A DNA stretch of 64,000 nt from Streptomyces profundus (GCF_020740535.1 NZ_CP082362.1:1798001-1862000); one strand, 5' to 3'; numbered from the stretch's first letter, positions 41,725 through 51,800 are shown. Translations and numbers: made by a program. Notes: generated by a model from the letters alone, not told the origin.

Positions 41725-43650
41725 TCAGGCGGAGTAGAGCGCCTCGACGCCGCGCTCCCTGAGGGCCGTGCGGTACTGCTCCAGCGTCCACAGCTCGTGG
41801 CGCGCCTCGGCGGCCCTGGTGTTGCCCGACTGGGCCTCCGCGCGGCGCGCGTCCGACTCAAGCTGCTGGATGCGGCGGTTGACGGCGGCCAGCCGCACCT
41901 CGACGAGGCGCAGCCCCGCGTAGCCGTCGACCTCGCGCTGCCGGCGGCGGGAGACCTGGAGCGGCTCGACGGACAGCTCGTTGATCAGCACCCGCAGCGT
42001 GTCGTCCGGGGCGGCCTCGCGGACCCGGGCCAGATAGTCGTCATCGGCCGAGACGACGCCGCCGGCGTCCAGGATGACGCGGCGGACCAGCGCGTACGGC
42101 GGGGCGGTGAACTCGTCCTCGCCATAGGCGTCGAAGGCGGGGGCGACCAGCTCGGGGAACTGGAGCGCGAGCTTGAGCAGTTCGCGCTCCCCGGCGTGCG
42201 CCGGGTTGCGGAGGTTCAGCGCCGGCCCGGGGGCGGCGGGGCGGGTGGGCTCGGGGGACGAAGCGAACGGCGCGGCCGTCCTGGAGGCGGGGCGTTGCTG
42301 CGCGCGGCCCCGGTTCCAGCGGGCCAGCTGGCCGATGCGGCGCACCACGAAGCCGGTGTCCTGGATGCCGACCAGGCCGGCGAGCCGGACCGCGTACTCG
42401 TGTTGGATCGCGGAGTCCTTGATCTGGGCGACGATGGGCGCCGCGTGTTCCAGCGCGGCGGACCTGCCCTCGGCGGTGTCCATGTTGTGGCTGGCGACGA
42501 TCGACTGGATGGCGAACTCGAAGAGCGGGGCGCGGGTTTCGATCAGTTCCTTGACCGCCTGGTCGCCCTGGGCGATGCGCAGCTCGCAGGGGTCCATGCC
42601 GCCGGGCGAGACGGCGATGAAGGTGTGCGCGGCGAACTTCTGGTCGTCCTCGAAGGCGCGCAGCGCGGCCTTCTGGCCGGCCGCGTCCCCGTCGAAGGTG
42701 AACACCACCTCGCCGGCGCTGTGCGCGGTGGAGCTGTCCAGCAGCAGCCGGCGCAGGATCTTGACATGCTCGCCGCCGAAGGCGGTGCCGCAGGTGGCGA
42801 TGGCGGTGGTGATGCCGGCGAGGTGGCAGGCCATCACGTCGGTGTAGCCCTCGACGACCACCGCGCGGTTGCTGTTGGCGATGTCCCGTTTGGCGAGGTC
42901 GATGCCGTAGAGCACCTGGGACTTCTTGTAGATCGGGGTTTCCGGGGTGTTGAGGTACTTGGGGCCGTTGTCGTCGTCGCGGAGCTTGCGGGCGCCGAAG
43001 CCGACGACCTCCCCCGTGATGTCCCTGATGGGCCAGATCAACCGGCCCCGGAAGCGGTCGATCGGGCCGCGCCGGCCGTCCTGGGCGAGGCCGGCGAGCA
43101 ACAGCTCGCGGTCGGTGAAGCCGGAGCCGCGCAGATAGCGGACCAGATGATCCCAGCCGACGGGGGCGTAGCCCACGCCGAAGTGCTCGGCGGCGGCCTG
43201 GTCGAAGCCGCGCTCGGCGAGGAACGCGCGGCCGATCTCGGCCTCGGGCGAGCCGAGACGCTCGGCGTAGAAGCGGGCGGCGGCGCGGTGCGCCTCGATC
43301 AGCCGGGTGCGCTCGCCCTGCTGCCGGCCCGGGTTGTATCCGCCCTGCTCGTAGCGGAGGGTGACGCCGGCCTGGGCGGCCAGCCGCTCCACCGCCTCGG
43401 AGAAGGAGAGATGCTCCATCTTCATCACGAAGGCGAGGGTGTCCCCGCCCTCCTGGCAGCCGAAGCAGTGGAAGAGGCCCTTGCTCGGACTGACGTGGAA
43501 GGAGGGCGACTTCTCGTCGTGGAAGGGGCAGAGGCCCTTGAGGTTGCCGCCGCCGCCGGGACGCAGCTGGAGGTACTCCGAGACGACGGCGTCGATCGGG
43601 ACCGCGTCCCGCACCGTCTTCACGTCGTCATCGTTGATCCTGCCCGCCAC
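41725..43650 (-). CDS. dnaG: DNA primase
   Basis: 641 residues. The zinc-binding domain is intact (C41, H44, C62, C65 in CPFH...CFGC). The RNA-polymerase core is seen from RGRLIWPIRD and FGARKLRDDDNGPKYLNTPET. The TOPRIM domain has VVVEGYTDV (Glu) and FTFDGDAAG (DxD type). A Pro/Ala-rich linker (~445-475) joins the helicase-binding C-terminal domain. It synthesises RNA primers at the replication fork. The ATG opens MAGRINDDDVKTVRD, the usual actinobacterial start. Confidence 0.97.
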   Translation of the reverse strand: MAGRINDDDVKTVRDAVPIDAVVSEYLQLRPGGGGNLKGLCPFHDEKSPSFHVSPSKGLFHCFGCQEGGDTLAFVMKMEHLSFSEAVERLAAQAGVTLRYEQGGYNPGRQQGERTRLIEAHRAAARFYAERLGSPEAEIGRAFLAERGFDQAAAEHFGVGYAPVGWDHLVRYLRGSGFTDRELLLAGLAQDGRRGPIDRFRGRLIWPIRDITGEVVGFGARKLRDDDNGPKYLNTPETPIYKKSQVLYGIDLAKRDIANSNRAVVVEGYTDVMACHLAGITTAIATCGTAFGGEHVKILRRLLLDSSTAHSAGEVVFTFDGDAAGQKAALRAFEDDQKFAAHTFIAVSPGGMDPCELRIAQGDQAVKELIETRAPLFEFAIQSIVASHNMDTAEGRSAALEHAAPIVAQIKDSAIQHEYAVRLAGLVGIQDTGFVVRRIGQLARWNRGRAQQRPASRTAAPFASSPEPTRPAAPGPALNLRNPAHAGERELLKLALQFPELVAPAFDAYGEDEFTAPPYALVRRVILDAGGVVSADDDYLARVREAAPDDTLRVLINELSVEPLQVSRRRQREVDGYAGLRLVEVRLAAVNRRIQQLESDARRAEAQSGNTRAAEARHELWTLEQYRTALRERGVEALYSA

Positions 43651-43751
43651 GACCGCAGTCTACGGCGCACCACCGACACTCCGACGGGCCCCCGACGGCT
43701 GCCGGGGCCGACCGGCGGTCCACGGCATGCGCCACCGCTGCGAATAATCAG

Positions 43752-43774
43752 GGGCAATACGGGATAAGTTGCCC
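43752..43774. promoter_or_regulatory. Inverted repeat in the dnaG-poxB intergenic region
   Basis: GGGCAA-N11-TTGCCC with A/T-rich flanks (GAATAATCA before it, GATAAG inside it) lies 39 bp before the oxidase ATG. It is a plausible promoter/operator for that gene. I cannot name the regulator. Confidence 0.4.
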
Positions 43775-43812
43775 ACTGGTCGGCAGGGACGTCCGAGAGG
43801 TGGTTGGTGGCC

Positions 43813-45555
43813 ATGGCCAAGCAGACGGTGGCGCAGCAGTTCGTGGAGATCCTGCTGCGGTCGGGCGTGAGACGGCTGTACGGGGTGGTCGGCGACAGCC
43901 TCAACCCGGTGGTGGACGCGGTGCGGCGCACCAAGGGCATCGACTGGGTGCAGGTGCGGCACGAGGAGACCGCCGCGTTCGCCGCCGGCGCCGAGGCGCA
44001 GCTCACCGGCACGCTGGCCGCCTGCGCCGGCTCCTGCGGCCCGGGCAACCTCCATCTGATCAACGGCCTCTTCGACGCGCACCGCTCCATGGCCCCGGTG
44101 CTGGCGCTGGCCTCCCACATCCCCAGCGCGGAGATCGGCACCAGCTACTTCCAGGAGACCCATCCGGAGCGGCTCTTCCTGGAGTGCAGCCACTACTGCG
44201 AGCTGATCTCGAACCCGGAGCAGATGCCCAGGGTGCTCCAGACCGCCATCCAGCACGCGATCGGCCGGGGCGGGGTCAGCGTGGTGGCGCTGCCGGGGGA
44301 CATCGCCGACCAGCAGGTTCCCGAGCGGGCCGAGGAGCACGCGCTGGTCACCAGCAGGCCCACCGTGCGCCCCTCGGACGAGCAGATCGACCAGCTGGTG
44401 GAGATGGTGGACCAGGCCAGGCGGGTCACGCTGTTCTGCGGTGGCGGCGTCGCCGGCTCGCACCGGGAGGTGATGGAGTTCGCCCAGCGGGTCAAGTCCC
44501 CGGTGGGGCACGCGCTGCGCGGCAAGGAGTTCATCCAGTACGACAACCCGTTCGATGTGGGGATGAGCGGGCTGCTGGGCTATGGCGCCGCCTATGAGGC
44601 CACCCACGAGTGCGATCTGCTGATGCTGCTGGGCACCGACTTCCCGTACAACGCGTTCCTGCCTGACGATGTGCGGATCGTCCAGGTCGATGTCCGCCCC
44701 GAGCACCTGGGGCGGCGCTCCAAGCTGGACCTCGGGGTGTGGGGCGACGTCGGGGAGACCCTGCGCTGTCTGACGCCCCGGGTGAAGGAGAAGAAGAACC
44801 GCCGCTTCCTGGACCGGATGCTGAAGAAGCACGTCGACGCCCTGGAGGGCGTGGTGCACGCCTACACCCGCAAGGTGGAGAAGCACGTCCCGATCCATCC
44901 GGAGTATGTCGCCTCGGTGCTGGACGAGGAGGCCGCCGACGACGCGGTGTTCACCGTGGACACCGGGATGTGCAACGTCTGGGCCGCCCGTTATCTCACC
45001 CCCAACGGCAAGCGCAGGGTGATCGGTTCCTTCCGGCACGGTTCGATGGCCAACGCGCTGCCGCAGGCCATCGGCGCCCAGTTCCTGGACCGGCGGCGCC
45101 AGGTGGTGTCCATGTCGGGGGACGGCGGGTTCACCATGCTGATGGGCGACTTCCTCACCCTGGTCCAGTACGACCTGCCGGTGAAGGTGGTGCTCTTCAA
45201 CAACTCGTCGCTCGGCATGGTCGAGCTGGAGATGATGGTCGGCGGCCTGCCGGCCTACGGCACCAGCTACCGCAACCCGGACTTCGCCGCGATGGCCGAG
45301 GCCGTGGGGGTGCGGGCCAGCCGCGTGGAGAAGCCCAAGGACCTGCGGCACGCCCTGCGCGACGCGCTGCGCCACAAGGGCCCCGCGCTGGTGGATGTGG
45401 TGACCGACCCCAACGCGCTCTCCATCCCGCCCAAGATCAAGGCCGAGATGGTGACGGGCTTCGCGCTCTCCGCCGGCCGGATGGTGCTGGACGGCGGGGT
45501 CGGCCGGATGGCCCAACTCGCCCGCTCCAACCTGCGGAACGTGCCCCGGCCCTGA
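43813..45555 (+). CDS. poxB: Thiamine-diphosphate-dependent pyruvate oxidase (PoxB-like)
   Basis: 580 residues from ATG 43813 (GTG 43807 with GAGAGG six bases upstream is the alternative). The N-terminal Pyr domain has GVVGDSLNPVVDAV and the activating Glu in VRHEETAAFAA (~50). The central domain has FCGGGVAGSHREV. The PP domain carries the thiamine motif MSGDGGFTMLMGDFLTLVQYDLPVKVVLFNN. This matches quinone-dependent pyruvate dehydrogenases and related acetolactate-synthase-like enzymes, which convert pyruvate to acetate and CO2 at the membrane. A C-terminal lipid-binding stretch like that of E. coli PoxB is not obvious. Confidence 0.85.
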   Translation: MAKQTVAQQFVEILLRSGVRRLYGVVGDSLNPVVDAVRRTKGIDWVQVRHEETAAFAAGAEAQLTGTLAACAGSCGPGNLHLINGLFDAHRSMAPVLALASHIPSAEIGTSYFQETHPERLFLECSHYCELISNPEQMPRVLQTAIQHAIGRGGVSVVALPGDIADQQVPERAEEHALVTSRPTVRPSDEQIDQLVEMVDQARRVTLFCGGGVAGSHREVMEFAQRVKSPVGHALRGKEFIQYDNPFDVGMSGLLGYGAAYEATHECDLLMLLGTDFPYNAFLPDDVRIVQVDVRPEHLGRRSKLDLGVWGDVGETLRCLTPRVKEKKNRRFLDRMLKKHVDALEGVVHAYTRKVEKHVPIHPEYVASVLDEEAADDAVFTVDTGMCNVWAARYLTPNGKRRVIGSFRHGSMANALPQAIGAQFLDRRRQVVSMSGDGGFTMLMGDFLTLVQYDLPVKVVLFNNSSLGMVELEMMVGGLPAYGTSYRNPDFAAMAEAVGVRASRVEKPKDLRHALRDALRHKGPALVDVVTDPNALSIPPKIKAEMVTGFALSAGRMVLDGGVGRMAQLARSNLRNVPRP

Positions 45556-45559
45556 GCCG

Positions 45560-46921
45560 TCAGCGCCAGCTGGGCTCGTCGGTGCCGAGGCGGCCCGACG
45601 GGCTGGCCCAGTCGCGGGGCGCGCCCGCGTAGTCGAGCGGCGTCCTGGCGTGGTCGAGGAGCCCGTGCGGGGACGCGGTCCTGGTCAGCCAGGGCTCGGC
45701 GGCGTAGGGGGCGCCGTCCAACGGCTGCGGGGCGATGCCGCCCAGCAGCCAGGAGGCGGTGCCGGCGAGCGAGAGCCGCAGCTGGCGCCCGGCGCCGTCC
45801 GTTCCGCGCTCGGTCAGCGCCCGCAGCACGGCGGCGGCCAGCAGATAGCCGGTGCCGTGGTCCAGCGCCTGCGCGGGCAGCACGCCGGGCGTCCCGTCGT
45901 CGGCGGCCTCGACGGCCGCGATGCCGCTCGCCGCCTGGACCAGGCTGTCGAAGCCACGGCGCCCGGCCCAGGGGCCGCTCCAGCCCCAGGCGTTGAGCTG
46001 GGCGACGACCAGCCCGGGACGCCGCGCCAGCAGCGCCTCGGGCGCCAGGCCATGGCGGTCCAACGCGCCCGGACGGTAGCCGGTGACCACCACGTCGGCC
46101 GAGGCGAGCAGCTCGTCGAAGCGCCGCAGATCCCCGGGCGCCGCCAGATCGAGCAACGTGGAACGTTTGCCCATCCCGGTGTCGGCGTGCGCGTCCTCGT
46201 CCTCCCGCAGCCGGGGCGAGTCAACGCGCAGCACGTCGGCGCCGAGCAGCGCCAGGCTCCTGGTGGCGACGGGGCCGGCGATCACCCGGGTCAGGTCCAG
46301 CACCCGCACCCCGCTGGCGGGCAGCCCCCCGTCCCTGGGCACCGGCGCCGCCCCGGACCCGACGCGCCACGACTCGACCAGCGGCAGATCGGCGGGACGG
46401 GCCTCGGGAGCCACCACGACGGCAAGGCCGCCCTCGGCGTGCACGGCCTCCCGCACCGCCGCCGCCGGGCGGCCCGCCAGCTCGCTCCGCAACCGCTCGA
46501 CCAGCCCGCGCTCGTCCCCGCTGTCCGGGATGCCCAGCGCGCTCAGCAACCGGGCACGGTGGTGCGGATAGTTGGCATGCGTCCGCACCCAGCCGTCCGC
46601 CGCCCGCCAGAACCCGGAGAGCGGCGCGAACGAGGTCGGCACCCGCCCGTCGACGCGCAGCCACCGCTCGCTGACGAACGCCGTCGCCACCGCGGCCTCC
46701 CGCACCCGCACGGCCGGCACCTCGCCGCCCCGACGGTGCCACAGCAGTTCGGCGGCGGCCAGCGAGCAGGCCCCGACCGTCGCCCTGGCCAGCTCCCGCA
46801 CCGGCAGCCGGGCCGGCAACACGCCGTCGGCGCCCTCGAAGGACACCCCCCGCACGAGTTCGGCCGGCCCGCCCAGGGCGGCCCAGACATCGGCGGTCGC
46901 GCGGTCCACGGTGTTCGTCAT
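45560..46921 (-). CDS. CaiB/BaiF family CoA transferase
   Basis: 453 residues, longer than the 390-430 of simple family III CoA transferases. The core signature VRVLDLTRVIAGPVATRSLALLGADVLRVDSP is placed unusually late (~205). The catalytic-Asp region around GMGKRSTLLDL and the GYRPGAL block follow it. The N-terminal 200 residues seem to be a second, degenerate CoA-transferase half (TFAPLSGFWRAADGWVRTHANYPHH). That tandem layout is known for some actinobacterial members. The acyl substrate is unknown. Its stop lies four bases from that of the converging poxB gene. Confidence 0.85.
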   Translation of the reverse strand: MTNTVDRATADVWAALGGPAELVRGVSFEGADGVLPARLPVRELARATVGACSLAAAELLWHRRGGEVPAVRVREAAVATAFVSERWLRVDGRVPTSFAPLSGFWRAADGWVRTHANYPHHRARLLSALGIPDSGDERGLVERLRSELAGRPAAAVREAVHAEGGLAVVVAPEARPADLPLVESWRVGSGAAPVPRDGGLPASGVRVLDLTRVIAGPVATRSLALLGADVLRVDSPRLREDEDAHADTGMGKRSTLLDLAAPGDLRRFDELLASADVVVTGYRPGALDRHGLAPEALLARRPGLVVAQLNAWGWSGPWAGRRGFDSLVQAASGIAAVEAADDGTPGVLPAQALDHGTGYLLAAAVLRALTERGTDGAGRQLRLSLAGTASWLLGGIAPQPLDGAPYAAEPWLTRTASPHGLLDHARTPLDYAGAPRDWASPSGRLGTDEPSWR

Positions 46922-47004
46922 CCGGCCAGCCTCGCATCCACCCGGCCGGCCCCGTCAGCGCGGGAACCGCCATTGACCTGGCATCCTCCGCCACGCCCGG
47001 CGGC

Positions 47005-47994
47005 TCAGCGGATGTCCAACACCTGATGGACCGGCAGCCTCGACGTCGCCGGGGCCTCGGCGCCATAGCCGAGCCGCAGCACCGCGTGCGGCTGGCCGGC
47101 CGGCAGCAGCGGATCGCGGGCGATCCAGCCCAGGTCGATCCAGGCCGGCGAGGCGGAGCTGACCGCGGCCGACAGCCCGTGCGCCGTGCCCACCAGCAGC
47201 GCCCGCTCCAGCGCCTGCCCCGCGCGCACCCAGTCCGCCGGCCGGTCCTCGGCCGTGGACAGCAGCGCCAGCTGCGGCGGCGGCCCTTCGGCGCCACCCG
47301 GCGGAGCCTCGGCCGGCGCCTGCCGGCCGGCGAAGTCCCGCACCCGCACCGGCTGGTGCGCCGGCGCGTCGGCCGGCTCGCGCGGATCCTCGACCTCCGT
47401 CCAGCCGGCCAGCTCCGACACCCGGCCCGGGTCGGCGAAGTCCCGGCCCTCCGCGTCCCGCACCAGTTCGAGCACGCCCCTGGCGTGCCAGGGCGAGGCG
47501 AACAGCAGCTGGCCGCCCTCCCGTTCCGCCGCCCGCCGCAGCTCGCCCCTGACCGGGTCCGGCACCCGTTCCTCGCCGTAGGGCTCGCGGCTGGTGTGCC
47601 GGCGGTCGATCTGCGCCGCCAGCTCCGCCAGGGCGGCCAGCTCCGCCGCCCCGTGCGGATCGTCGTCCGCCGGCGGCCTGGCCAGCCGCACCGTCGCCAG
47701 CAGGCGCGGATCGTAGGGATCGGGCAGCACCCGGTGGTCCGCGCGCCAGCCCGCCGCGGCGGCGGCCACCCGCAGGTTGAGCAGCGCGGCGCCGCAGCCC
47801 ATGTGCAGCGCCCGGCCGTCCGGGTCGGAGTGCGGCAGCACCCGCTCCATCGCCGCGCGCAGCTGGAGCGTCCCGCTGTCGACCCGGTAGCGGAACCGCC
47901 ACGGCTGCGCGTTGTGCAGCGAGGGCGCGGCCGTGGCGGCCTCGACCAGCGAGGTCAGGGTCCGCTCCGAGGGGATCTCCGTCCGCACTCCCAC
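47005..47994 (-). CDS. Acg-like nitroreductase family flavoprotein
   Basis: 329 residues. It shows the duplicated nitroreductase pattern of the Acg family: the N-terminal SLVEAATAAPSLHNAQPWRFR gives the FMN-phosphate residues, and RALHMGCGAALLNLRVAAAAAGW and RRHTSREPYGEERVP follow. The C-terminal half has LLVGTAHGLSAAVSSASPAW and PHAVLRLGYG. Members such as mycobacterial Acg bind FMN without easy turnover and are linked to hypoxia or stress. The role here is unknown. It is followed upstream by a MITE (48056-48223) that fills most of the gap to the next gene. Confidence 0.85.
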   Translation of the reverse strand: MGVRTEIPSERTLTSLVEAATAAPSLHNAQPWRFRYRVDSGTLQLRAAMERVLPHSDPDGRALHMGCGAALLNLRVAAAAAGWRADHRVLPDPYDPRLLATVRLARPPADDDPHGAAELAALAELAAQIDRRHTSREPYGEERVPDPVRGELRRAAEREGGQLLFASPWHARGVLELVRDAEGRDFADPGRVSELAGWTEVEDPREPADAPAHQPVRVRDFAGRQAPAEAPPGGAEGPPPQLALLSTAEDRPADWVRAGQALERALLVGTAHGLSAAVSSASPAWIDLGWIARDPLLPAGQPHAVLRLGYGAEAPATSRLPVHQVLDIR

Positions 47995-48055
47995 CGCACC
48001 TCCACCCGCGCGCCCCGGCGACGCCGCCTCTCGTCACGGCCCGCCATAGGGCCTT

Positions 48056-48223
48056 CTAGTGCCGCGTCAGCCAGGGTTTGCCCCGCTCGCCGCCCTGGCA
48101 CGCACACTCGCTGCGTTAGCCGAGAGCCCAGGTAGGACAACTACATGCGGCTCCCGGCTGCCTTACGATCGCACGCACCAGGACACCTCGCTACCGGACA
48201 AACCCCGACTGACGCGGCACTAG
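48056..48223. mobile_element. 168-bp MITE (copy 2)
   Basis: Same length and ends as the copy at 21562-21729, with five substitutions (about 97% identity). It is bounded by CTAG (48056-48059 and 48220-48223). The terminal inverted repeats are better matched here (TAGTGCCGCGTCAG at both ends). It has no coding capacity. Its right boundary CTAG contains the stop codon of the flavoprotein gene (TAG on the minus strand, 48222-48220). Confidence 0.88.
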
Positions 48224-49518
48224 CTCCCCCGCGCCGATCGCGCCTCCTCGGCCGGCAGGTCGTCGAGCAGCGAGGTGAGCGGCACCCCGGGATCGGCCAG
48301 CGCCACCGGGTCCACCTGGCGGTCGCTGCGCACCAGCCGCTGGATGGCGTCCGTCACCTCCCAGACGTTCATGTTCAGGCCGGCCAGCACCCGGTTCTCC
48401 CGCAGCCAGAACGCGACGAACGCCCGCTGTTCGACGTCCCCCCGCCACACCACCCGGTCGTAGTCGCCGGCCGGCGCCCAGCCCGAGTACTCCAGGCCCA
48501 TGTCGTACTGGTCGGAGAAGAAGTACGGCACCCGGTCGAAGACCACCTCGCGCCCCAGCATGGCGCGCGCCGCCGCCGAACCGGCGTGCAGCGCGTTGGC
48601 CCAGTGCTCCACCCGGCGCAGGTCCCGGCCCGCGCCCAGCTCCTGCGCGGCCACGTCCCCGGCGGCGAAGATCGAGGGATCGCTGGTGCGCAGCGAGGCG
48701 TCGACCGCGATCCCGCCCACGCCCTCGGCGGCGAGCTCCAGGCCGGCCGAAGCGGCCAGCGCGGTGCGCGGCCCGGCGCCGATCGCCGCCAGCACCGCGC
48801 GGGCCGGCAGCCGCTCGCCCGCCTCCGTGCGCACCCCGGAGACGATGCCGTTCCTGCCCTCGACGGCGGCCAGCCGATCGCCGAACAGGAACCGCACCCC
48901 GTGCGCCACATGCAGCTCCGTCAACACCGCGCCGACCTCGGGGCCCAACACCCGGTGCAGCGGCCCAGGCGCCGGCTCCACCACCGTGACCGGCACGCCC
49001 AGCTCCCTGGCCGCCGCCGCCACCTCAAGGCCGATCCAGCCGGCGCCGGCGATCACCAGCGGATCGTCGTCCCGACCGCCGCCGGTGAGCACGCCCCGCA
49101 GATGGTCGGCGTGGGAGAGCCGACGCAGATGGTGCACGCCGGCCAGCTCGGTCCCCGGGACGCCGAGCCGCCGGGGCTCGGCGCCCGTGGTCAACAGCAG
49201 CGCGTCATACGGCAGCCGGGTGCCGTCCCCGAGACGCACCTCGCGCCGCTCCCGGTCGATCGCCACGGCCGGCTGCCCCAGGTGCAGCTCGACGCGGTTC
49301 TGCGCGTACCAGCCCGCCGGATGCACGAAGACGCTCTCCCGCACCGCCCGGCCGGCCAGGTAGCCCTTGGACAACGGCGGTCGCTCATACGGTTGTTCGT
49401 GCTCGTCGCCGATCAGTATGACCCGCCCGGTAAAGCCCTCGGCCCGCAGCGTCTCCGCCGCCTTGGCACCCGCGAGCCCACCGCCGATGATGACAAATGT
49501 TCGGTGTGTCCCGTCCAC
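48220..49518 (-). CDS. Ferredoxin/rubredoxin reductase-like FAD oxidoreductase
   Basis: 432 residues from GTG 49518 (GGGAGG six bases upstream). The FAD-binding motif FVIIGGGLAGAKAAETL opens the protein. YERPPLSKGYLAG, the NAD-binding VIAGAGWIGLEVAAAARELG (~150) and the second FAD motif IFAAGDVA (~290) are all present. The C-terminal reductase domain has YFFSDQYDMGLEYSGWA. This pattern belongs to NAD(P)H-ferredoxin reductases that serve P450s or dioxygenases, though no such partner is adjacent. Its stop codon is provided by the border of the MITE. The original C-terminus may have been trimmed by a few residues, but the protein is full length for the family. Confidence 0.88.
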   Translation of the reverse strand: MDGTHRTFVIIGGGLAGAKAAETLRAEGFTGRVILIGDEHEQPYERPPLSKGYLAGRAVRESVFVHPAGWYAQNRVELHLGQPAVAIDRERREVRLGDGTRLPYDALLLTTGAEPRRLGVPGTELAGVHHLRRLSHADHLRGVLTGGGRDDDPLVIAGAGWIGLEVAAAARELGVPVTVVEPAPGPLHRVLGPEVGAVLTELHVAHGVRFLFGDRLAAVEGRNGIVSGVRTEAGERLPARAVLAAIGAGPRTALAASAGLELAAEGVGGIAVDASLRTSDPSIFAAGDVAAQELGAGRDLRRVEHWANALHAGSAAARAMLGREVVFDRVPYFFSDQYDMGLEYSGWAPAGDYDRVVWRGDVEQRAFVAFWLRENRVLAGLNMNVWEVTDAIQRLVRSDRQVDPVALADPGVPLTSLLDDLPAEEARSARGS

Positions 49519-49647
49519 CCACTGCCTCCCTGACCGGCTCGAATCCCCCTTGGGAGCCTGCCCCACCGGGCGCGGCACCGGAAGAGGGCGGTGCCGCTCG
49601 AACCCGCCGCGCGCCCCCGCCGCGCGCCCCCGCCGCCCGACGCGCCG

Positions 49648-50943
49648 TCAGCCGGTGAGCCGCGCGTGCCGGGCCCGCGCGGCGCCGTCCGTCAACGCCG
49701 CTATCTGATCGACGATCACCCGCAGCCGCTCCTCGTCCCCCCGCGCGCCGGCGAACAGCGCCCGGTACTGCGGATCGAGCCCCTCGGGCGCGCGCCGCAC
49801 CAGCGCGGCGCTCAACTCGGCCAGCAGCGCGCGCTGTTCACCGCGCGCCCGCGCCTGCTCCGGACGCTGCATCACATGCACATCCGCCACCGCCTTCAGC
49901 ACGGCGCACTCAAGGCGGGTGCCCGGGGGCACCACCACATCCGCCGCGTAGCGCCGCAGCCGGCCAGGACCGTACCGCTCCCGGGTCGCGCCCTCGGCCG
50001 CCAGGCAGAACCGGCCGATCAGCTGACTCGTCGCCCCCTTCAACCTGGCCTGCGCCAACGCGCCACCGTCGTAGTCATGCGGCCACCACTCCTGCGCCAG
50101 CAGCCGGTCCAACGCCTCGGCCAACGCCTCCCGCGCGGTCCCCGCCGGGGCGTAGCGCCGCGCCGCCACCGCGAAGACCGCCTCCCGCTCGGGGCCGGCC
50201 ACCAGCGCCTTCGGGGCCAGATGCCCGGCGTGCAGACCGTCCTCGACATCGTGCACCGAGTACGCCACATCGTCCGCCCAGTCCATCACCTGCGCCTCGA
50301 AACACCGCCGGCCGGCCGGCGCCGAGGCCCGCAGCCAGCGGAAGACCGGCAGATCGTCGTCGTACACCCCGTACTTCGGCGACCCGGGATCCGCCTCGTT
50401 CCCGCCACGCGGCCACGGGTACTTGGTGGCCGCGTCCAGGGTGGCCCTGGTCAGGTTCAGCCCGAAGAAACGCGGTCCGGCGCCGTCCCGGTCGCCGCCC
50501 TGGTCGCCGCCCGCGCCGGTCAGGTGCTTGGGCTCCAACCGCGTCAACAGCCGCAACGACTGCGCGTTGCCCTCGAAGCCGCCACAGGCGGCGGCCACCT
50601 CGTCCAGCACCCGCTCACCGTTGTGACCGAACGGCGGATGCCCCAGATCGTGCGCCAGACACGCCGCCTCCACGATGTCCGGATCGCAGCCGAACGCGGC
50701 GCCCAGATCGCGGCCGATCTGCGCGCACTCCAACGAGTGCGTCAACCTGGTCCGCGGCGCCGCGTCCCAGTCCGGCCGGACGGTGCTCTCGTCCAACGTG
50801 ACCACCTGCGTCTTGCCGGCGAGCCGGCGCAGCGCGGACGAGTGCTGCACCCGCGCGCGATCCCGCTGGAACGCGGTGCGACCTGGCCGCTTGTCCGGCT
50901 CCGCGTCGAACCGCTGGGCCGCTTCCGGCTCATATCCGCTCAT
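49648..50943 (-). CDS. dgt: dGTP triphosphohydrolase
   Basis: 431 residues. The HD-domain metal ligands are visible: [13 protein letters not shown] (His, ~68), [14 protein letters not shown] (His-Asp, ~97), and a later Asp in [17 protein letters not shown] (~220). [20 protein letters not shown] near the start is also characteristic. It hydrolyses dGTP (or other dNTPs) to the nucleoside and triphosphate in the cytoplasm. The neighbourhood of dnaG and the nitrate genes is core chromosome. Its upstream region is an unusual GC-rich repeat field (51011-51800). Confidence 0.95.
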   Translation of the reverse strand: MSGYEPEAAQRFDAEPDKRPGRTAFQRDRARVQHSSALRRLAGKTQVVTLDESTVRPDWDAAPRTRLTHSLECAQIGRDLGAAFGCDPDIVEAACLAHDLGHPPFGHNGERVLDEVAAACGGFEGNAQSLRLLTRLEPKHLTGAGGDQGGDRDGAGPRFFGLNLTRATLDAATKYPWPRGGNEADPGSPKYGVYDDDLPVFRWLRASAPAGRRCFEAQVMDWADDVAYSVHDVEDGLHAGHLAPKALVAGPEREAVFAVAARRYAPAGTAREALAEALDRLLAQEWWPHDYDGGALAQARLKGATSQLIGRFCLAAEGATRERYGPGRLRRYAADVVVPPGTRLECAVLKAVADVHVMQRPEQARARGEQRALLAELSAALVRRAPEGLDPQYRALFAGARGDEERLRVIVDQIAALTDGAARARHARLTG

Positions 50944-51010
50944 GTCTCCGACGGTAGCCCCTGCGGGGGGCTCAGCCGCCCGCCGCCCGCCGCCTGCCGG
51001 CGGGGGGTCT

Positions 51011-51800
51011 CTCCCCCACCCGCCCGCCCCTTTGCCTGCGGCGGGGTGCTGCCGGCGGGCGCGCCGGCGCTCCGCGCCTGGTTTTTGTCCCCGCCCACCC
51101 GCCCTTTCGCCTGCCGGCGGGTGCTGCGGGTGGCGCGCCGGCGCTCCGCGCTAGGTTCTTTTCCCCACCCGCCCGCCCTTTCGCCTGCCGGCGGGGTGCT
51201 GCGGGTGGGCGCGCTGGCGCTCCACGCCAGGTTCTTGTCCCCACCCGCCCGCCCTTTCGCCTGCCGGCGGGGTGCTGCGGGTGGGCGCGCTGGCGCGCCG
51301 GGCTTTTTCCCCGCCCGCCCGCCCCTTTTGCCTGCGGCGGGGTGCTGTGGGTGGGCGCTGCCGCGCGGGGGTCTTCAGTCCCGCCAACCCGCCCCATTTG
51401 CCCGCCGGCAGGGCGCTGCCGGCGGGCGCTGCACCCCGGCTGGTGCCCCACCCCGTTTACCTACCGCCGGGGCGCCCCGGCACTCCGGTGTCAGCCCACC
51501 GCCCCTCTTGCCTGCGGCGAGGTGCTGCCGGACGCCACCGCGGCTGGCCGGTCGACGAGAACCGCCGGCACCGCCGCAGGCGGGAGAGCGGGCGAAGCCC
51601 ACGGCGCACAGCGCCGCGCCGCGGACGAACCCGAGGCCGCCGGCGAAAGCCCGGCGCGCAACGCCGGCAGCCGGCCCACCCACAGCACCCCGCCGCAGGC
51701 AAAGGGGGCGGGTGGGCGGGGGCAAAACCCCGCCGGCGGGGGCCCGCGTGGCAGCGCCGGTCCGCACCCCGCCGCAGGCAAAAAGGGCGGGTGGGTGGGA
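51011..51800. repeat. GC-rich degenerate tandem repeat field with inverted copies
   Basis: The 876-bp gap between dgt and the sirohydrochlorin chelatase gene has no gene. It holds about eight degenerate direct units of 40-77 bp starting near 51013, 51089, 51163, 51239, 51309, 51380, 51447 and 51495. The shared core reads CCACCCGCCCGCCC, then TTTGCCTGCGGCGGGGTGCT, then GCGGGTGGGCGC. Two units in the opposite orientation lie near 51673-51726 and 51762-51800, so the field as a whole can fold back on itself. Units 3 and 4 are nearly identical over about 55 bp, suggesting recent duplication. Long open frames across it are only a consequence of base composition. Confidence 0.75.

Noticed and set aside
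49530..49560. TCGAATCC string resembling a tRNA T-loop
   Set aside because: No acceptor stem, D-arm or anticodon arm can be formed around it.
51011..51800. CRISPR-like array
   Set aside because: Units are degenerate, GC-rich and contiguous without unique spacers, and no cas gene is present.
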